Shown piece by piece: positions 9,008 to 17,583 of a stretch of 40,908 bases of DNA (positions within the stretch are counted from its first letter, which is position 1; each line of letters begins with the position of its first letter). The notes under the pieces were generated by a model. The model was not told the DNA's origin and searched no databases. It worked only from the letters and a program-made list of their open reading frames with translations. Made by a program: the position numbers and the translations under genes. This stretch comes from Flavobacteriaceae bacterium (lineage in GTDB: Bacteria; Bacteroidota; Bacteroidia; Flavobacteriales; Flavobacteriaceae), in contig CANCJZ010000002.1 of the NCBI GenBank assembly GCA_947378465.1, positions 1 to 40,908 of the forward strand, given 5' to 3'.

Positions 9008-10342
9008 TTAGTTTTTAATAATTTTTACAGTTTCTGTTTTACCGTCTGCATTTAATGTAAAGAAGTAAGCTCCACTTGAAAGTGAATTTACATCAATTGT
9101 ATTTTGTAAACCGGTTAATGTTTTTTCTAAAACTACTTTACCCATAAGGTCAGTAACTCTTAATTGACAAGAATCAATTTTATCAGAAGAAATAGTTACA
9201 TTACTATTTGCTGGATTTGGACTAATTTTGAAGTTTTTAGTAGTATCAAATTTCTTAGTCGCTAAATCACCACCAAATTTATAAATCCCATCAGTTGTAG
9301 CATCAGTATTGAATCCACCACACCATCCTGTAGTTGCATCTAAGAAAGCAGGAACACCATGTTGAACATCAGCATCAATTGAAGTCCAAGTAACTCCATT
9401 ATCTTGACTGTATGCTGATCCAGCACCTGAAGTTGTATTTGCTGAAGTAGAAACTAATGTAGTAGTTCCAGGAACATAGCACATGTCAGTAAATCCAGCG
9501 TAAACCACGCCTGTAGACCATGAAGTTCCACCATTAGTAGTAGTCCAAATTTTATAAGTTGTAGCAGTATTTTTTGTACCTACAATAATACCTGTGTTGT
9601 TATCAGTAAAATACAATGAACCAAAGTTAGTTGTAGTTACACCAGCACCAAAATCAGATAAAGGAGAACTTAATTTAGTCCAAGTTAATCCCATATCAGT
9701 AGTTCTGTAAATTTTACCTTTACTTGTAGTAAACCAAAAGGAATTACCAGCATAAGCAAAACTTCCAGCATATCCCCACTCACTAGCAAGAACTGCAGGA
9801 TTGTTTGCAACAGGAACAGCAGTCCAAGTAGCACCACCATCATTAGTAGTATAGATTTCGAAATTACTTCCTACTGGGTCACCATAAGCTAAACCATTGT
9901 TAGCATCAAAAAAGTGTACTCCATCACACCATGAAGAACCAGCAGTTGTAAAAGCAGTTGTGTTTTGTGGTGTCCAAGTTAATCCACCGTCTGTAGTTTT
10001 GAATACTCCACCTAAACCATTAGTGCTATCAGCAGCACTTACCCAAGCTGTAGTTGCACTAACCGCTGAAATATTTCCAATTGTTAACGATGTGTTTCCT
10101 ACGTTAATTGTTCCAGGAACCCAAGTTGTTCCTCCATCTGTGGTTTTTGTAAATTCTTGAACAACTGCGGTACCTCCTGAAGCGTCACCAGCAATTGCCC
10201 AAACATTATTAGCATCTACGATTTGGATTCCAACAGTTGAACGTAATGCAGTGGTGAATCCAGTTGCCTGAGACGTCCACGATTGTGCATTAGCAACAAA
10301 AGAGGTAGATACTAATAATAATGATAGTAATAGTTTTTTCAT
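9008..10342 (-). CDS. Secreted Asp-box (BNR-like) protein with T9SS sorting domain
   Basis: 444-residue exported protein. A signal peptide (about 1-19, cut after SFVANA) is followed by a beta-propeller-like body with at least six Asp-box-type turns, such as TTDGGTTW, TTDGGLTW, TNDGGATW, TTDMGLTW, TTNGGTSW and SQDNGVTW. The last about 75 residues form a Por_Secre_tail T9SS domain: ISPNPANSNVTI, then DLMGKVVLEK, then SSGAYFF and the terminal KIIKN. It should cross the outer membrane by T9SS and be released or anchored. The propeller resembles YCF48/sialidase-like folds, but no sialidase catalytic residues could be assigned, so no enzyme activity is claimed. It is flanked by its own promoter and terminator, i.e. 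monocistronic. Confidence 0.88.
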   Translation of the reverse strand: MKKLLLSLLLVSTSFVANAQSWTSQATGFTTALRSTVGIQIVDANNVWAIAGDASGGTAVVQEFTKTTDGGTTWVPGTINVGNTSLTIGNISAVSATTAWVSAADSTNGLGGVFKTTDGGLTWTPQNTTAFTTAGSSWCDGVHFFDANNGLAYGDPVGSNFEIYTTNDGGATWTAVPVANNPAVLASEWGYAGSFAYAGNSFWFTTSKGKIYRTTDMGLTWTKLSSPLSDFGAGVTTTNFGSLYFTDNNTGIIVGTKNTATTYKIWTTTNGGTSWSTGVVYAGFTDMCYVPGTTTLVSTSANTTSGAGSAYSQDNGVTWTSIDADVQHGVPAFLDATTGWCGGFNTDATTDGIYKFGGDLATKKFDTTKNFKISPNPANSNVTISSDKIDSCQLRVTDLMGKVVLEKTLTGLQNTIDVNSLSSGAYFFTLNADGKTETVKIIKN

Positions 10343-10368
10343 AAGTGTTTAATTTTAAATAATTTCCC

Positions 10369-10403
10369 CAAAGTTATCAAAAAAAAGAAAAAACATTAAC
10401 AAA
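10369..10403 (-). promoter_or_regulatory. Promoter of the Asp-box gene
   Basis: On the - strand TTTG (10403-10400), a 23-base spacer and TAACTTTG (10376-10369) match the Bacteroidota -33/-7 arrangement, at the long end of accepted spacing. The start codon follows 26 bases downstream of the -7 box. Confidence 0.55.
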
Positions 10404-10429
10404 CACCAAAAAAATTCTACTTAAAACTA

Positions 10430-10437
10430 TATTTTTG
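10430..10437 (+). promoter_or_regulatory. -7 element upstream of purD
   Basis: TATTTTTG matches TAnnTTTG and lies 19 bases before the purD ATG. No convincing -33 TTTG is seen at the expected distance. Confidence 0.5.
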
Positions 10438-10456
10438 CACAAACACAACTACTACA

Positions 10457-11731
10457 ATGACAATTTTACTACTTGGTTCAGGCGGAAGAGAACATGCTTT
10501 AGCTTGGAAATTACTTCAAAGCACTAAATGTACTACCCTATATGTAGCGCCTGGAAACGCTGGAACGGCTTCAATTGCTACTAACGTCCCAATAAATCCT
10601 AATAATTTTGAGGAAGTCAAAACTTTTGCTTTGGAACACCAAGTGACTATGGTGGTGGTTGGGCCTGAAGATCCATTGGTGTTGGGCATCTATGATTTTT
10701 TTAAAAATGATGACTTATTAAATCACATCCCTGTAATTGGTCCTTCTAAAACCGGAGCACAATTGGAAGGGAGTAAAGAATTTGCCAAGGAGTTTTTGAT
10801 TCGACATCAAATTCCAACTGCGGCATATGATAGTTTTACAAAAGAAACTGTTGAAAAAGGATATACCTTTTTAGAAACATTATCGCCTCCTTATGTATTA
10901 AAAGCTGATGGTTTAGCGGCTGGTAAAGGAGTATTGATTATTCAAGATTTGCAAGAAGCTCAAAATGAATTAAGGAATATGTTAGTCCACCAGAAATTTG
11001 GATCTGCCAGCTCTAAAGTAGTTATTGAAGAGTTTCTGGACGGAATTGAATTAAGTTGTTTTGTGTTGACCGATGGGAAAAATTACAAGATACTTCCTAC
11101 CGCCAAAGATTATAAACGTATCGGTGAAGGAGATACCGGGTTAAATACTGGAGGAATGGGAGCCGTGTCACCAGTTCCTTTTGCGGATGCTATTTTGTTA
11201 GAGAAAATTGAAAGTCGAATCGTAAAACCAACGATCGAAGGTTTGCAAAAAGATCATATTGAATACAAAGGGTTTGTCTTTATTGGACTAATTAATGTCA
11301 AAGGGGAACCCATGGTGATTGAGTACAATGTTCGTATGGGTGATCCCGAAACTGAAGTAGTAATGCCGAGAATCCAATCGGATTTAGTGGAATTATTTCA
11401 AGCGGTAGCCAATCAATCATTAGATACTATGAATTTAGAAATTGATCCTAGAAGCGCTACTACTATTATGTTGGTTTCTGGAGGATATCCAGAAGAATAT
11501 GAGAAAGGATTTGTAATTACTGGAATTACTCAAGTTGAGGATTCCATTGTTTTCCATGCGGGAACGAAGATAGAAAAAGGCAAAATTGTATCCAATGGTG
11601 GACGCGTATTAGCCATTACTTCCTATGGTGATAGTTTTCAAGAGGCCATAAAAAAATCTTATCAAAACATAGACAAGCTACATTTTGATAAGATGTATTT
11701 TAGAAAAGATATTGGCTTCGACTTATTTTAA
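10457..11731 (+). CDS. purD: Phosphoribosylamine-glycine ligase
   Basis: Joins glycine to 5-phosphoribosylamine using ATP, the second step of purine synthesis, in the cytoplasm. Full length (424 aa) ATP-grasp enzyme: N-terminal LLGSGGREHALAWKL, then GPEDPLVLGI, the ATP-grasp segment ADGLAAGKGVLI, EEFLDGIELSCFVLTDG, and the metal-binding GDPETEVVMPR. The other pur genes are not in the window, so it appears as a single gene with its own promoter. Its last 9 bases overlap the convergent small gene on the - strand. Confidence 0.97.
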   Translation: MTILLLGSGGREHALAWKLLQSTKCTTLYVAPGNAGTASIATNVPINPNNFEEVKTFALEHQVTMVVVGPEDPLVLGIYDFFKNDDLLNHIPVIGPSKTGAQLEGSKEFAKEFLIRHQIPTAAYDSFTKETVEKGYTFLETLSPPYVLKADGLAAGKGVLIIQDLQEAQNELRNMLVHQKFGSASSKVVIEEFLDGIELSCFVLTDGKNYKILPTAKDYKRIGEGDTGLNTGGMGAVSPVPFADAILLEKIESRIVKPTIEGLQKDHIEYKGFVFIGLINVKGEPMVIEYNVRMGDPETEVVMPRIQSDLVELFQAVANQSLDTMNLEIDPRSATTIMLVSGGYPEEYEKGFVITGITQVEDSIVFHAGTKIEKGKIVSNGGRVLAITSYGDSFQEAIKKSYQNIDKLHFDKMYFRKDIGFDLF

Positions 11732-11953
11732 AAAAGAGTGAGCCGTCGTATCTTGGTATTCGTCGTTGTTATTTTTATGCAATTGTAATTGTTTTACCCA
11801 ATATACAATGTAGTAAGCACAGATAGACATCAATACCCAACTGATGCTATTTGCAAGCCACCAATTATCTAATTCTAATGCGCGTAACCAATCTAATGGT
11901 TTAAACAAAAAATCTACAAATAGTGATTGTATTGCCTCAAAAAATGCTTTCAT
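11723..11953 (-). CDS. Small flavobacterial protein (DUF6341-like)
   Basis: 76-residue protein of unknown function. It has an N-terminal amphipathic part (MKAFFEAIQSLFVDFLFKPL) and one probable membrane helix at about 32-51 (WWLANSISWVLMSICAYYIV), followed by a charged Asn/Asp-rich tail. The DUF6341 label is from memory of flavobacterial purD/upp neighbourhoods and is not certain. A good promoter upstream (TTG-19-TACTTTTG) supports it being a real gene. The 3' end overlaps purD by 9 bp. Confidence 0.65.
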   Translation of the reverse strand: MKAFFEAIQSLFVDFLFKPLDWLRALELDNWWLANSISWVLMSICAYYIVYWVKQLQLHKNNNDEYQDTTAHSFLK

Positions 11954-11981
11954 TTTTAAACAAGTGTTATATTTACATCCA

Positions 11982-12011
11982 CAAAAGTATAAAATATCCT
12001 TATGATAACAA
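11982..12011 (-). promoter_or_regulatory. Promoter of the DUF6341-like gene
   Basis: On the - strand TTG, a 19-base spacer and TACTTTTG (11989-11982) fit the Bacteroidota promoter pattern very well. The -33 side lies inside the first codons of the divergent gene at 12002, so the two transcription units share regulatory DNA. Confidence 0.6.
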
Positions 12012-12931
12012 GCGTTTTTAAAAAATCTACACCAATAAATTACACTTTACTTGTAATTTTTGTGTTATTTTCTTTTTTATTGTATCGATTTCACTCGGCT
12101 ACAGGCTTGAATTCATTGGTTGATTGGTCCAAAATGACGGGGATGTTAGTCCTTGTATTTGCGACTTTATTTATTTCTAATTTTATTGCTAAAAAGAATG
12201 GTTTGACTAGAAATAGTGGCTATGTAATTCTTTTCTTTTTCCTTTTATCCTCTTTTTCTCCTTCCATTTATAATAATTACAATATTGTATTGTCCAATTT
12301 TTTTATTCTTTTGGCGATGCGAAGATTGGTTTCTTTACAAACACTAAAGGCACCTAAAGAGAAAATATTTGATGCTTCACTTTGGATATTTGTGGCAAGC
12401 TTGTTCCACTTTTGGGCAATTAATTATATACTATTGGTTTATATTTCCATCATCTTCCACGTGTCAAGGGATTATAGAAATTGGCTTTTGCCATTTGTTG
12501 CCTTATTTGCCATTTCAGTATTATTCGCTTTTTATTCTGTTTTGTATGATTCCTCAGCAATTAATCATTATTTGAGTCAAGCAACTATTGACTTGAAATT
12601 AGATTATTTTAGCAATAATTATCAAAATATTGCGCTGTCTATTTTTGTAACCTTTTCGGTCTATTTTGTTTTTTCTTCTATATTTTCAATTCCTAACAAA
12701 CCTCTGAATCTTCAGGCCTCCTATAAAAAGATAATTTTTGGCTTTTTGATAGGAATCTCTATTTATGTTTTATCAACAAATAAGAGTAATGATTTGTTAT
12801 TGTTCACCTTTTTACCATTATCGATAATGGCGACCAATACTATTGAATATTCTAACAACAAAATTATGCAAGAAGTAATATTAGCGTTATTTATAATAGC
12901 GGGAGTCTTCTGTTATGTCACTCAATTATAA
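12002..12931 (+). CDS. Polytopic membrane protein (DUF6427-like)
   Basis: 309-residue integral membrane protein of unknown function with about eight to ten hydrophobic segments and short charged loops. It has no signal peptide, lipobox or catalytic motif that I recognise. The DUF6427 assignment rests on remembered neighbourhood (next to upp in Flavobacteriaceae) and overall character, so it is moderate. It diverges from the small DUF6341-like gene and its 3' end overlaps upp by 6 bp. The ATG at 12002 begins a short cytoplasmic stretch before the first helix. Confidence 0.68.
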   Translation: MITSVFKKSTPINYTLLVIFVLFSFLLYRFHSATGLNSLVDWSKMTGMLVLVFATLFISNFIAKKNGLTRNSGYVILFFFLLSSFSPSIYNNYNIVLSNFFILLAMRRLVSLQTLKAPKEKIFDASLWIFVASLFHFWAINYILLVYISIIFHVSRDYRNWLLPFVALFAISVLFAFYSVLYDSSAINHYLSQATIDLKLDYFSNNYQNIALSIFVTFSVYFVFSSIFSIPNKPLNLQASYKKIIFGFLIGISIYVLSTNKSNDLLLFTFLPLSIMATNTIEYSNNKIMQEVILALFIIAGVFCYVTQL

Positions 12932-13579
12932 TTTGCTTCCATAAGCCAAATCACCAGCATCGCCTAAGCCAGGAACAATATAATTTTTTTCATTCAATCG
13001 TTCATCCAATGCAGCCACCCAAAGATGGCAATTCTCAGGAAGATTCTTCTCTAAATAGGCAATCCCTTCAGGAGCTGCTATGACTACAGCTAAGTGGATT
13101 TCCTTAGGTTTTTGCTCTAAATGTAATTTTTGTAAAACGGCAACTATGGATTGACCTGTAGCCAACATCGGATCAATAAGAATCAAATTTTTATTTTCAA
13201 AAGAAGGAGCCGCTTGATATTCTACTAATATTTCGAAATAATCATCTTGATTGGGATGATGGCGGTATGCTGATACAAATCCGTTTTCAGCATTGTCAAA
13301 TATATTCATAAAACCTTGGTGTAAGGCCAATCCAGCTCTTAAGATAGAACATAAAACTACATTGTCAGCAATGGTGGTGGTGTGTTTAATGCCCAAAGGG
13401 GTTTGTACATCAATGGCTTTATATTCTAAAGTTTTACTTAATTCATAAGCCATAATTTCACCTATGCGCTCAATGTTTTTCCGGAAACGCATACTGTCTT
13501 TTTGTATGTTGACGTCTCTAATTTGTGCCAAAAAATGATTGAGAATACTATTATTTTCAGAAATATAATGAATATGCAT
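12926..13579 (-). CDS. upp: Uracil phosphoribosyltransferase
   Basis: Pyrimidine salvage enzyme converting uracil and PRPP to UMP in the cytoplasm. 217 aa, a normal length. The PRPP loop LIDPMLATGQS (about residue 134 onward) is intact. SILRAGLALHQGFM lies in the usual N-terminal position, and the C-terminus GLGDAGDLAYGSKL carries the uracil-binding GDAGD motif. It appears monocistronic and convergent with the DUF6427-like gene (6-bp overlap). Confidence 0.95.
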   Translation of the reverse strand: MHIHYISENNSILNHFLAQIRDVNIQKDSMRFRKNIERIGEIMAYELSKTLEYKAIDVQTPLGIKHTTTIADNVVLCSILRAGLALHQGFMNIFDNAENGFVSAYRHHPNQDDYFEILVEYQAAPSFENKNLILIDPMLATGQSIVAVLQKLHLEQKPKEIHLAVVIAAPEGIAYLEKNLPENCHLWVAALDERLNEKNYIVPGLGDAGDLAYGSKL

Positions 13580-13618
13580 AAAGTAAAAATTTGTATGTTT
13601 AGGTAAAAGTATAAAAAC

Positions 13619-13626
13619 TATCTTTG
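13619..13626 (+). promoter_or_regulatory. -7 element upstream of the DUF4254 gene
   Basis: TATCTTTG matches TAnnTTTG 18 bases before the ATG at 13645. The 65-bp gap to divergent upp probably holds both promoters, but the upp side only has near matches. Confidence 0.55.
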
Positions 13627-13644
13627 TAAAAAAATATTAAAATT

Positions 13645-14250
13645 ATGTTTTCAAAATTTGCCTATTCTATATTTGAACAAAGTATCAAGGATTATCATGT
13701 TTACGATAATGTAAACCAACCCATTAACAACCCCTTTCCAAAAGATAAAATTGAACATTTATTATATTTTAAAAACTGGATTGACACAGTTCAATGGCAT
13801 TATGAAGATATTATTCGCGATCCAAATATCGATCCTGTTGAAGCTCTAATTTTAAAAAGAAAAATCGATGCTTCTAATCAAGAACGTACCGATATGGTAG
13901 AATATATTGATAGTTATTTCCTTCAAAAATACGCTCACGTTGAAGTAAAAGCTTCTGCTAAAATCAACTCTGAAAGTCCTGCTTGGACCATTGATCGATT
14001 GTCTATTTTAGCCTTGAAAATTTATCATATGAATGAAGAAGCAACTCGTGCTGAAGCTTCTCAAGAACACCGCGATAAATGCCAAGAAAAATTAAATGTA
14101 CTTTTAGAGCAACGTACGGATTTGTCTACTGCCATTGATGATTTGTTGACCGATATTGAAAATGGGGACAAATTCATGAAAGTATATAAACAAATGAAAA
14201 TGTACAATGATGATGATTTGAATCCTGTTTTGTATCAAAACAAGAAATAA
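13645..14250 (+). CDS. DUF4254 protein
   Basis: 201-residue, mostly helical, cytoplasmic protein without signal peptide or membrane segment. The N-terminus, with a conserved-looking WHYEDIIRDP stretch and the charged helix EALILKRKIDASNQERTDMVE, fits DUF4254 as I know it from Bacteroidota. Function is unknown. It sits 12 bases upstream of a GT9 glycosyltransferase on the same strand, and this pairing suggests a link to LPS core synthesis, which is an inference from context. Confidence 0.75.
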   Translation: MFSKFAYSIFEQSIKDYHVYDNVNQPINNPFPKDKIEHLLYFKNWIDTVQWHYEDIIRDPNIDPVEALILKRKIDASNQERTDMVEYIDSYFLQKYAHVEVKASAKINSESPAWTIDRLSILALKIYHMNEEATRAEASQEHRDKCQEKLNVLLEQRTDLSTAIDDLLTDIENGDKFMKVYKQMKMYNDDDLNPVLYQNKK

Positions 14251-14262
14251 TCAGCCCTCGTT

Positions 14263-15315
14263 TTGTCAAAACCAATTCAACATATAGCCGTCATTCGACT
14301 GTCAGCCATGGGCGACGTTGCAATGACGGTTCCTGTTATTAGGGCCTTAGTAAATCAATACCCACAATTACAAATTACTGTCGTTTCGCGCCCTTTTTTC
14401 AAATATTTTTTTGAAGGAATTCCCAACTTGCATTTCTTTGAGGTCGATATAAAAAACCGACACAAAGGGTTTATGGGTTTGTTCCAATTGTATAAAGATT
14501 TGAAGGCATTAGGGGTGGATGCTGTAGCCGATTTGCACAACGTATTACGCTCTAAAGTAGTCCGTAGTTTTTTTGCACTTAATGGAGCAAAGGTTGCCTT
14601 TACAAATAAAGGAAGAGCCGATAAAAAAGCCCTTACTCGAGCACAGAATAAAATTTTCAAACCCTTGAAAAGTATGTTCGATAGGCATGTAGATACTTTT
14701 CAAAGCCTAGGTTTTTCTATTGATTTAACCCAAACTAATTCACAACAACTGTTTCCTCCCAAAGCGGTTTTATCCACTACAATATTAAATCTAACAGGAA
14801 ATAAGGACCATCAAAAATGGATTGGAATTGCACCTTTCGCTCAATACAAAGGCAAAGTGTATCCTCAGGATATGATGCAAACGGTTATTGATGATTTGGC
14901 TTTAGACTCGACTATCAAAATATTCTTGTTTGGGGGAGGTGCTGCCGAACAAAGTATTCTTGAAGAAATGGCACAAGGAAAAACAAATGTAATTTCTATA
15001 GTCGGTAAACTTAAGTTTGACGAAGAATTGCATTTAATCTCTAATCTTGATGTAATGCTGTCTATGGATTCCGGTAATGCCCATATAGCAGCAATGCTCG
15101 GCGTAAAAGTAATTACACTTTGGGGAGCCACCCACCCTTATGCGGGATTTGTTCCTTTTAATCAACCGTTGGAGTATTGCTTGACTGCTGATCGCTCGCT
15201 GTATCCTTTGTTGCCGACCTCTGTTTATGGAAATAAGGAGGTTGAAGGTTATCAGGAGGCTATGCGTAGCATTTCCCCAGAGGAAATAACACATAAAATA
15301 ATGACTGTAGTATAA
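14263..15315 (+). CDS. Glycosyltransferase family 9 (ADP-heptose:LPS heptosyltransferase-like)
   Basis: 350-residue GT-B enzyme. The N-terminus HIAVIRLSAMGDVAMTVPVIRAL is the GT9 signature, with the catalytic-site Asp in MGD. The C-terminal domain has GIAPFAQYKGKVYP, LFGGG, and DSGNAHIAAMLGVKVITLWGATHP, the nucleotide-sugar site. It acts at the cytoplasmic face of the inner membrane on lipid A-core; heptose as donor is the family default and is not proven here. Translation starts at TTG (14263). The next in-frame Met lies inside the GT9 motif, so an ATG start is excluded. It is co-transcribed with the DUF4254 gene and ends in a bidirectional terminator. Confidence 0.88.
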   Translation: MSKPIQHIAVIRLSAMGDVAMTVPVIRALVNQYPQLQITVVSRPFFKYFFEGIPNLHFFEVDIKNRHKGFMGLFQLYKDLKALGVDAVADLHNVLRSKVVRSFFALNGAKVAFTNKGRADKKALTRAQNKIFKPLKSMFDRHVDTFQSLGFSIDLTQTNSQQLFPPKAVLSTTILNLTGNKDHQKWIGIAPFAQYKGKVYPQDMMQTVIDDLALDSTIKIFLFGGGAAEQSILEEMAQGKTNVISIVGKLKFDEELHLISNLDVMLSMDSGNAHIAAMLGVKVITLWGATHPYAGFVPFNQPLEYCLTADRSLYPLLPTSVYGNKEVEGYQEAMRSISPEEITHKIMTVV

Positions 15316-15317
15316 AT

Positions 15318-15345
15318 AAAAAAGGGACTAATTCGTCCCTTTTTT
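15318..15345. terminator. Bidirectional terminator
   Basis: AAAAAAGGGAC-TAATTC-GTCCCTTTTTT is a perfect 11-bp stem with a 6-base loop and A/T tracts on both sides. It serves the GT9 gene on + and the S74 surface-protein gene on -. The - strand gene ends inside it: its final codons and stop lie in the loop and one arm. Confidence 0.93.
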
Positions 15346-17424
15346 ACTGTCAATTAATTTTTTGAGTAATTCATTTTGTTCTTTTAAATCTTTTATAGAT
15401 TGTTTCAATTCTTCGATTTGTGATTGTTGTTCTTGTATTGCTTTAACGGCAACAGGAATGATGTCGCTGTACATTACTCCCAAATGGTCATTTTCAACAT
15501 AATTATAAACCTCCGGTTGTTTTTCATCTGTAACTCTCCAATCATGTGTTTTTACAACCTCAGGAATAACGGCTAACAAATCCTGTGCGAGAAAACCAAT
15601 CTTGGTTTCTTCTAAATTTTCAGGAATAGTTGTTTTGCCTATTTTATTGTCTTTCCATTTATAAGATACTGGTTTTAATAACATCAATTCTTTCAATCCG
15701 TAGGATAGCGGATTGATGTTTTTCTTCATACGTGCATCAGAAGTGTTGATGGTTCCACTTTGAGCATATACACTGCTCCACCGGTGATTACTAGTCCCTA
15801 AGGTTGCACTTCCACTGGCCGCCAATGGACTAAAGCTGTATTTTGAAAACAATTCTGCCGTTCCATCAACCACAAACTCTATCGAACCCAATTGAGTAGC
15901 CGTTCCTCCTGTAAGCCCAATGTTAGATCCCAAAGCAAAATCAATAGTATAGGTAGAACTGCCGGAATCAGTAAAAGTAGTCCCGTCATCACTCAAAGGA
16001 AAGGAGTACGAACCAAAATTGGTGAAATCATAAGAAGAGTTCATATACATCGCATAGGTTCGCGCATCCGAGTCAATGCGCAAATTGCCATATTGATCAT
16101 AGGTAAAACGATTGGCACCTGATTTTTGAAGGTTGAATTTACCCAATCCATTAGTATTAAAATTCATATCATAAGTACCTAAGGTTACGGTTGTATTTTC
16201 CGTTAAAGCGCCTCCAAGTTTTACAACACTTGAAGCATTGGTCAAACCATTTTGAAAGGTATAACCTCCAGCGACACTACTAGGTAAAGTAACCGTGTTC
16301 CCATTCGAAATTGTCAAATCACTTCCAGAAAGACTCAAGGTTTGACTGTCTGTTCCTGAACCAGCAGTGCTCCAATACGCATTTCCATTCGCATCTGATA
16401 CCATTACTTTCCCAGCTCCTTGAGTGCCATCTTTAAGGCGAAAGATATAGGAGCCTGCAGTAGCAGTCCCAGTTTCAGTGATTAATATAGTATCTACAGC
16501 CGCTCCCCAACAATCATTTCCGGTATATAAAAATCGCAATGAATATGTATTACCCGCTATTACGGTGCTATTTGCCGAATAGGAAGCATCCAAGGCCTCC
16601 GTATTGGATGCTCCACCCAGATTTACTAGGGTAGCAGTGACTGTACTTGTGGTTTCATTATACAAAGTAACCACAAACGAATCGGTAGTTGATCCTGAAT
16701 AATCATCATAACCGTATTTGAAAGCAATCGCAACGGTTGTTGTAGTAGGCGAAAAAGTAGATGATTTAAAAGTTTGATTTTGCACACACGAAGTGCTGTA
16801 TTGTATATAAGCTCTATTTCCAGTACATGTAGTACACGAGGCATTTGAACTTGTGGAATTGACATACCAAATATTTGGTGAAGTAGTACAGGTGTTACCC
16901 GTTCCTGAAACAGAAGTTATACTTCCAGTGGTAAAATCATTAGAGTATAAGGTATTGGGACCCCCTGCAACTGCCAATGTCGTGGTGCCTTCTACATGGA
17001 GTTTGGCTGTTGGAGCCGTAGTTCCTACTCCAACATTTCCTCCATTTTTGATACGCATGGCTTCTGTACTATTGGTTTTGAACACAAAATCCTGTCCATC
17101 ATTTGTACCGATGTAGTTGGTTCCTGCTGTGGTTCCTGAATTTCCAGTCAAGCTCCAATCATTTCCTGTAAAAGGAACCCATGCCGTTCCATTATAATAA
17201 TAGAATCCAGAGGTGCCGTCTGTTTGATAAATTAATAGGCCTGTAGCGGGTGTTGCAATAGCTGTTTTTTGTGCAGCGGTCATTCTTGGAATAAGCATCC
17301 CTGAATTGGTGGAAGTGACATCTAGCATGGCACTGCTGTCGGGTGAAGTTGTACCTACACCTACCTGCGAATAAAAATTGATTGAATGAAAAATGAGTAA
17401 TGAAAGAAGTAGTTTTTTAATCAT
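15328..17424 (-). CDS. Exported surface protein with tail-fibre type S74 chaperone
   Basis: 698-residue protein. The signal peptide (about 1-19, ending FYSQ) is followed by the common flavobacterial repeat-protein start VGVGTTSPDSSAMLDV and by stalk-like segments (GNVGVGTTAPTAKLHVEG). A Cys-containing, probably beta-sandwich insert occupies about 150-325. A second stalk follows, then the intramolecular chaperone (Peptidase_S74) from about 560, where SDARMK gives the self-cleavage pair Ser562/Lys567. The C-terminus is a coiled coil (QEQQSQIEELKQSIKDLKEQ). There is no T9SS tail. By analogy with phage tail fibres it may trimerise and cut off its chaperone. Function as an adhesin is a guess. Confidence 0.82.
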   Translation of the reverse strand: MIKKLLLSLLIFHSINFYSQVGVGTTSPDSSAMLDVTSTNSGMLIPRMTAAQKTAIATPATGLLIYQTDGTSGFYYYNGTAWVPFTGNDWSLTGNSGTTAGTNYIGTNDGQDFVFKTNSTEAMRIKNGGNVGVGTTAPTAKLHVEGTTTLAVAGGPNTLYSNDFTTGSITSVSGTGNTCTTSPNIWYVNSTSSNASCTTCTGNRAYIQYSTSCVQNQTFKSSTFSPTTTTVAIAFKYGYDDYSGSTTDSFVVTLYNETTSTVTATLVNLGGASNTEALDASYSANSTVIAGNTYSLRFLYTGNDCWGAAVDTILITETGTATAGSYIFRLKDGTQGAGKVMVSDANGNAYWSTAGSGTDSQTLSLSGSDLTISNGNTVTLPSSVAGGYTFQNGLTNASSVVKLGGALTENTTVTLGTYDMNFNTNGLGKFNLQKSGANRFTYDQYGNLRIDSDARTYAMYMNSSYDFTNFGSYSFPLSDDGTTFTDSGSSTYTIDFALGSNIGLTGGTATQLGSIEFVVDGTAELFSKYSFSPLAASGSATLGTSNHRWSSVYAQSGTINTSDARMKKNINPLSYGLKELMLLKPVSYKWKDNKIGKTTIPENLEETKIGFLAQDLLAVIPEVVKTHDWRVTDEKQPEVYNYVENDHLGVMYSDIIPVAVKAIQEQQSQIEELKQSIKDLKEQNELLKKLIDSKKGTN

Positions 17425-17450
17425 AGCGTTTGTTTTTAACTTTTGAATTA

Positions 17451-17500
17451 GAAATAATCCTGTTTTATACTAGTTTTAGAGTATAAAACAGGATTATTTC
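17451..17500 (-). promoter_or_regulatory. Perfect 20-bp inverted repeat in the leader of the S74 gene
   Basis: Arms GAAATAATCCTGTTTTATAC (17451-17470) and its exact reverse complement (17481-17500) flank a 10-base loop. It lies 27-76 bases upstream of the S74 ATG and 84 bases after the stop of the upstream reductase gene. No U-tract follows in the - direction, so a simple intrinsic terminator is unlikely. TAACTTTC, one base off the -7 consensus, lies just upstream of it on the - strand. A 5'-UTR stabilising hairpin or an operator is possible. Confidence 0.75.
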
Positions 17501-17583
17501 AGAAAGTTAAAAATAAAAATATCAAAACCTACATATTTTCGATAAAATGGCAATAAAAATCGTTTTATGCGGAAAATTCTTAA

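Noticed and set aside
9897-10160. 87-residue + strand ORF
   Set aside because: Antisense shadow of the Asp-box repeats.
16853-17116. ORFs on the + strand opposite the S74 gene (also 15892-16122, 16626-16865 on -)
   Set aside because: Shadows of the 698-codon gene; composition follows the antisense or shifted frame of its low-complexity stalk.
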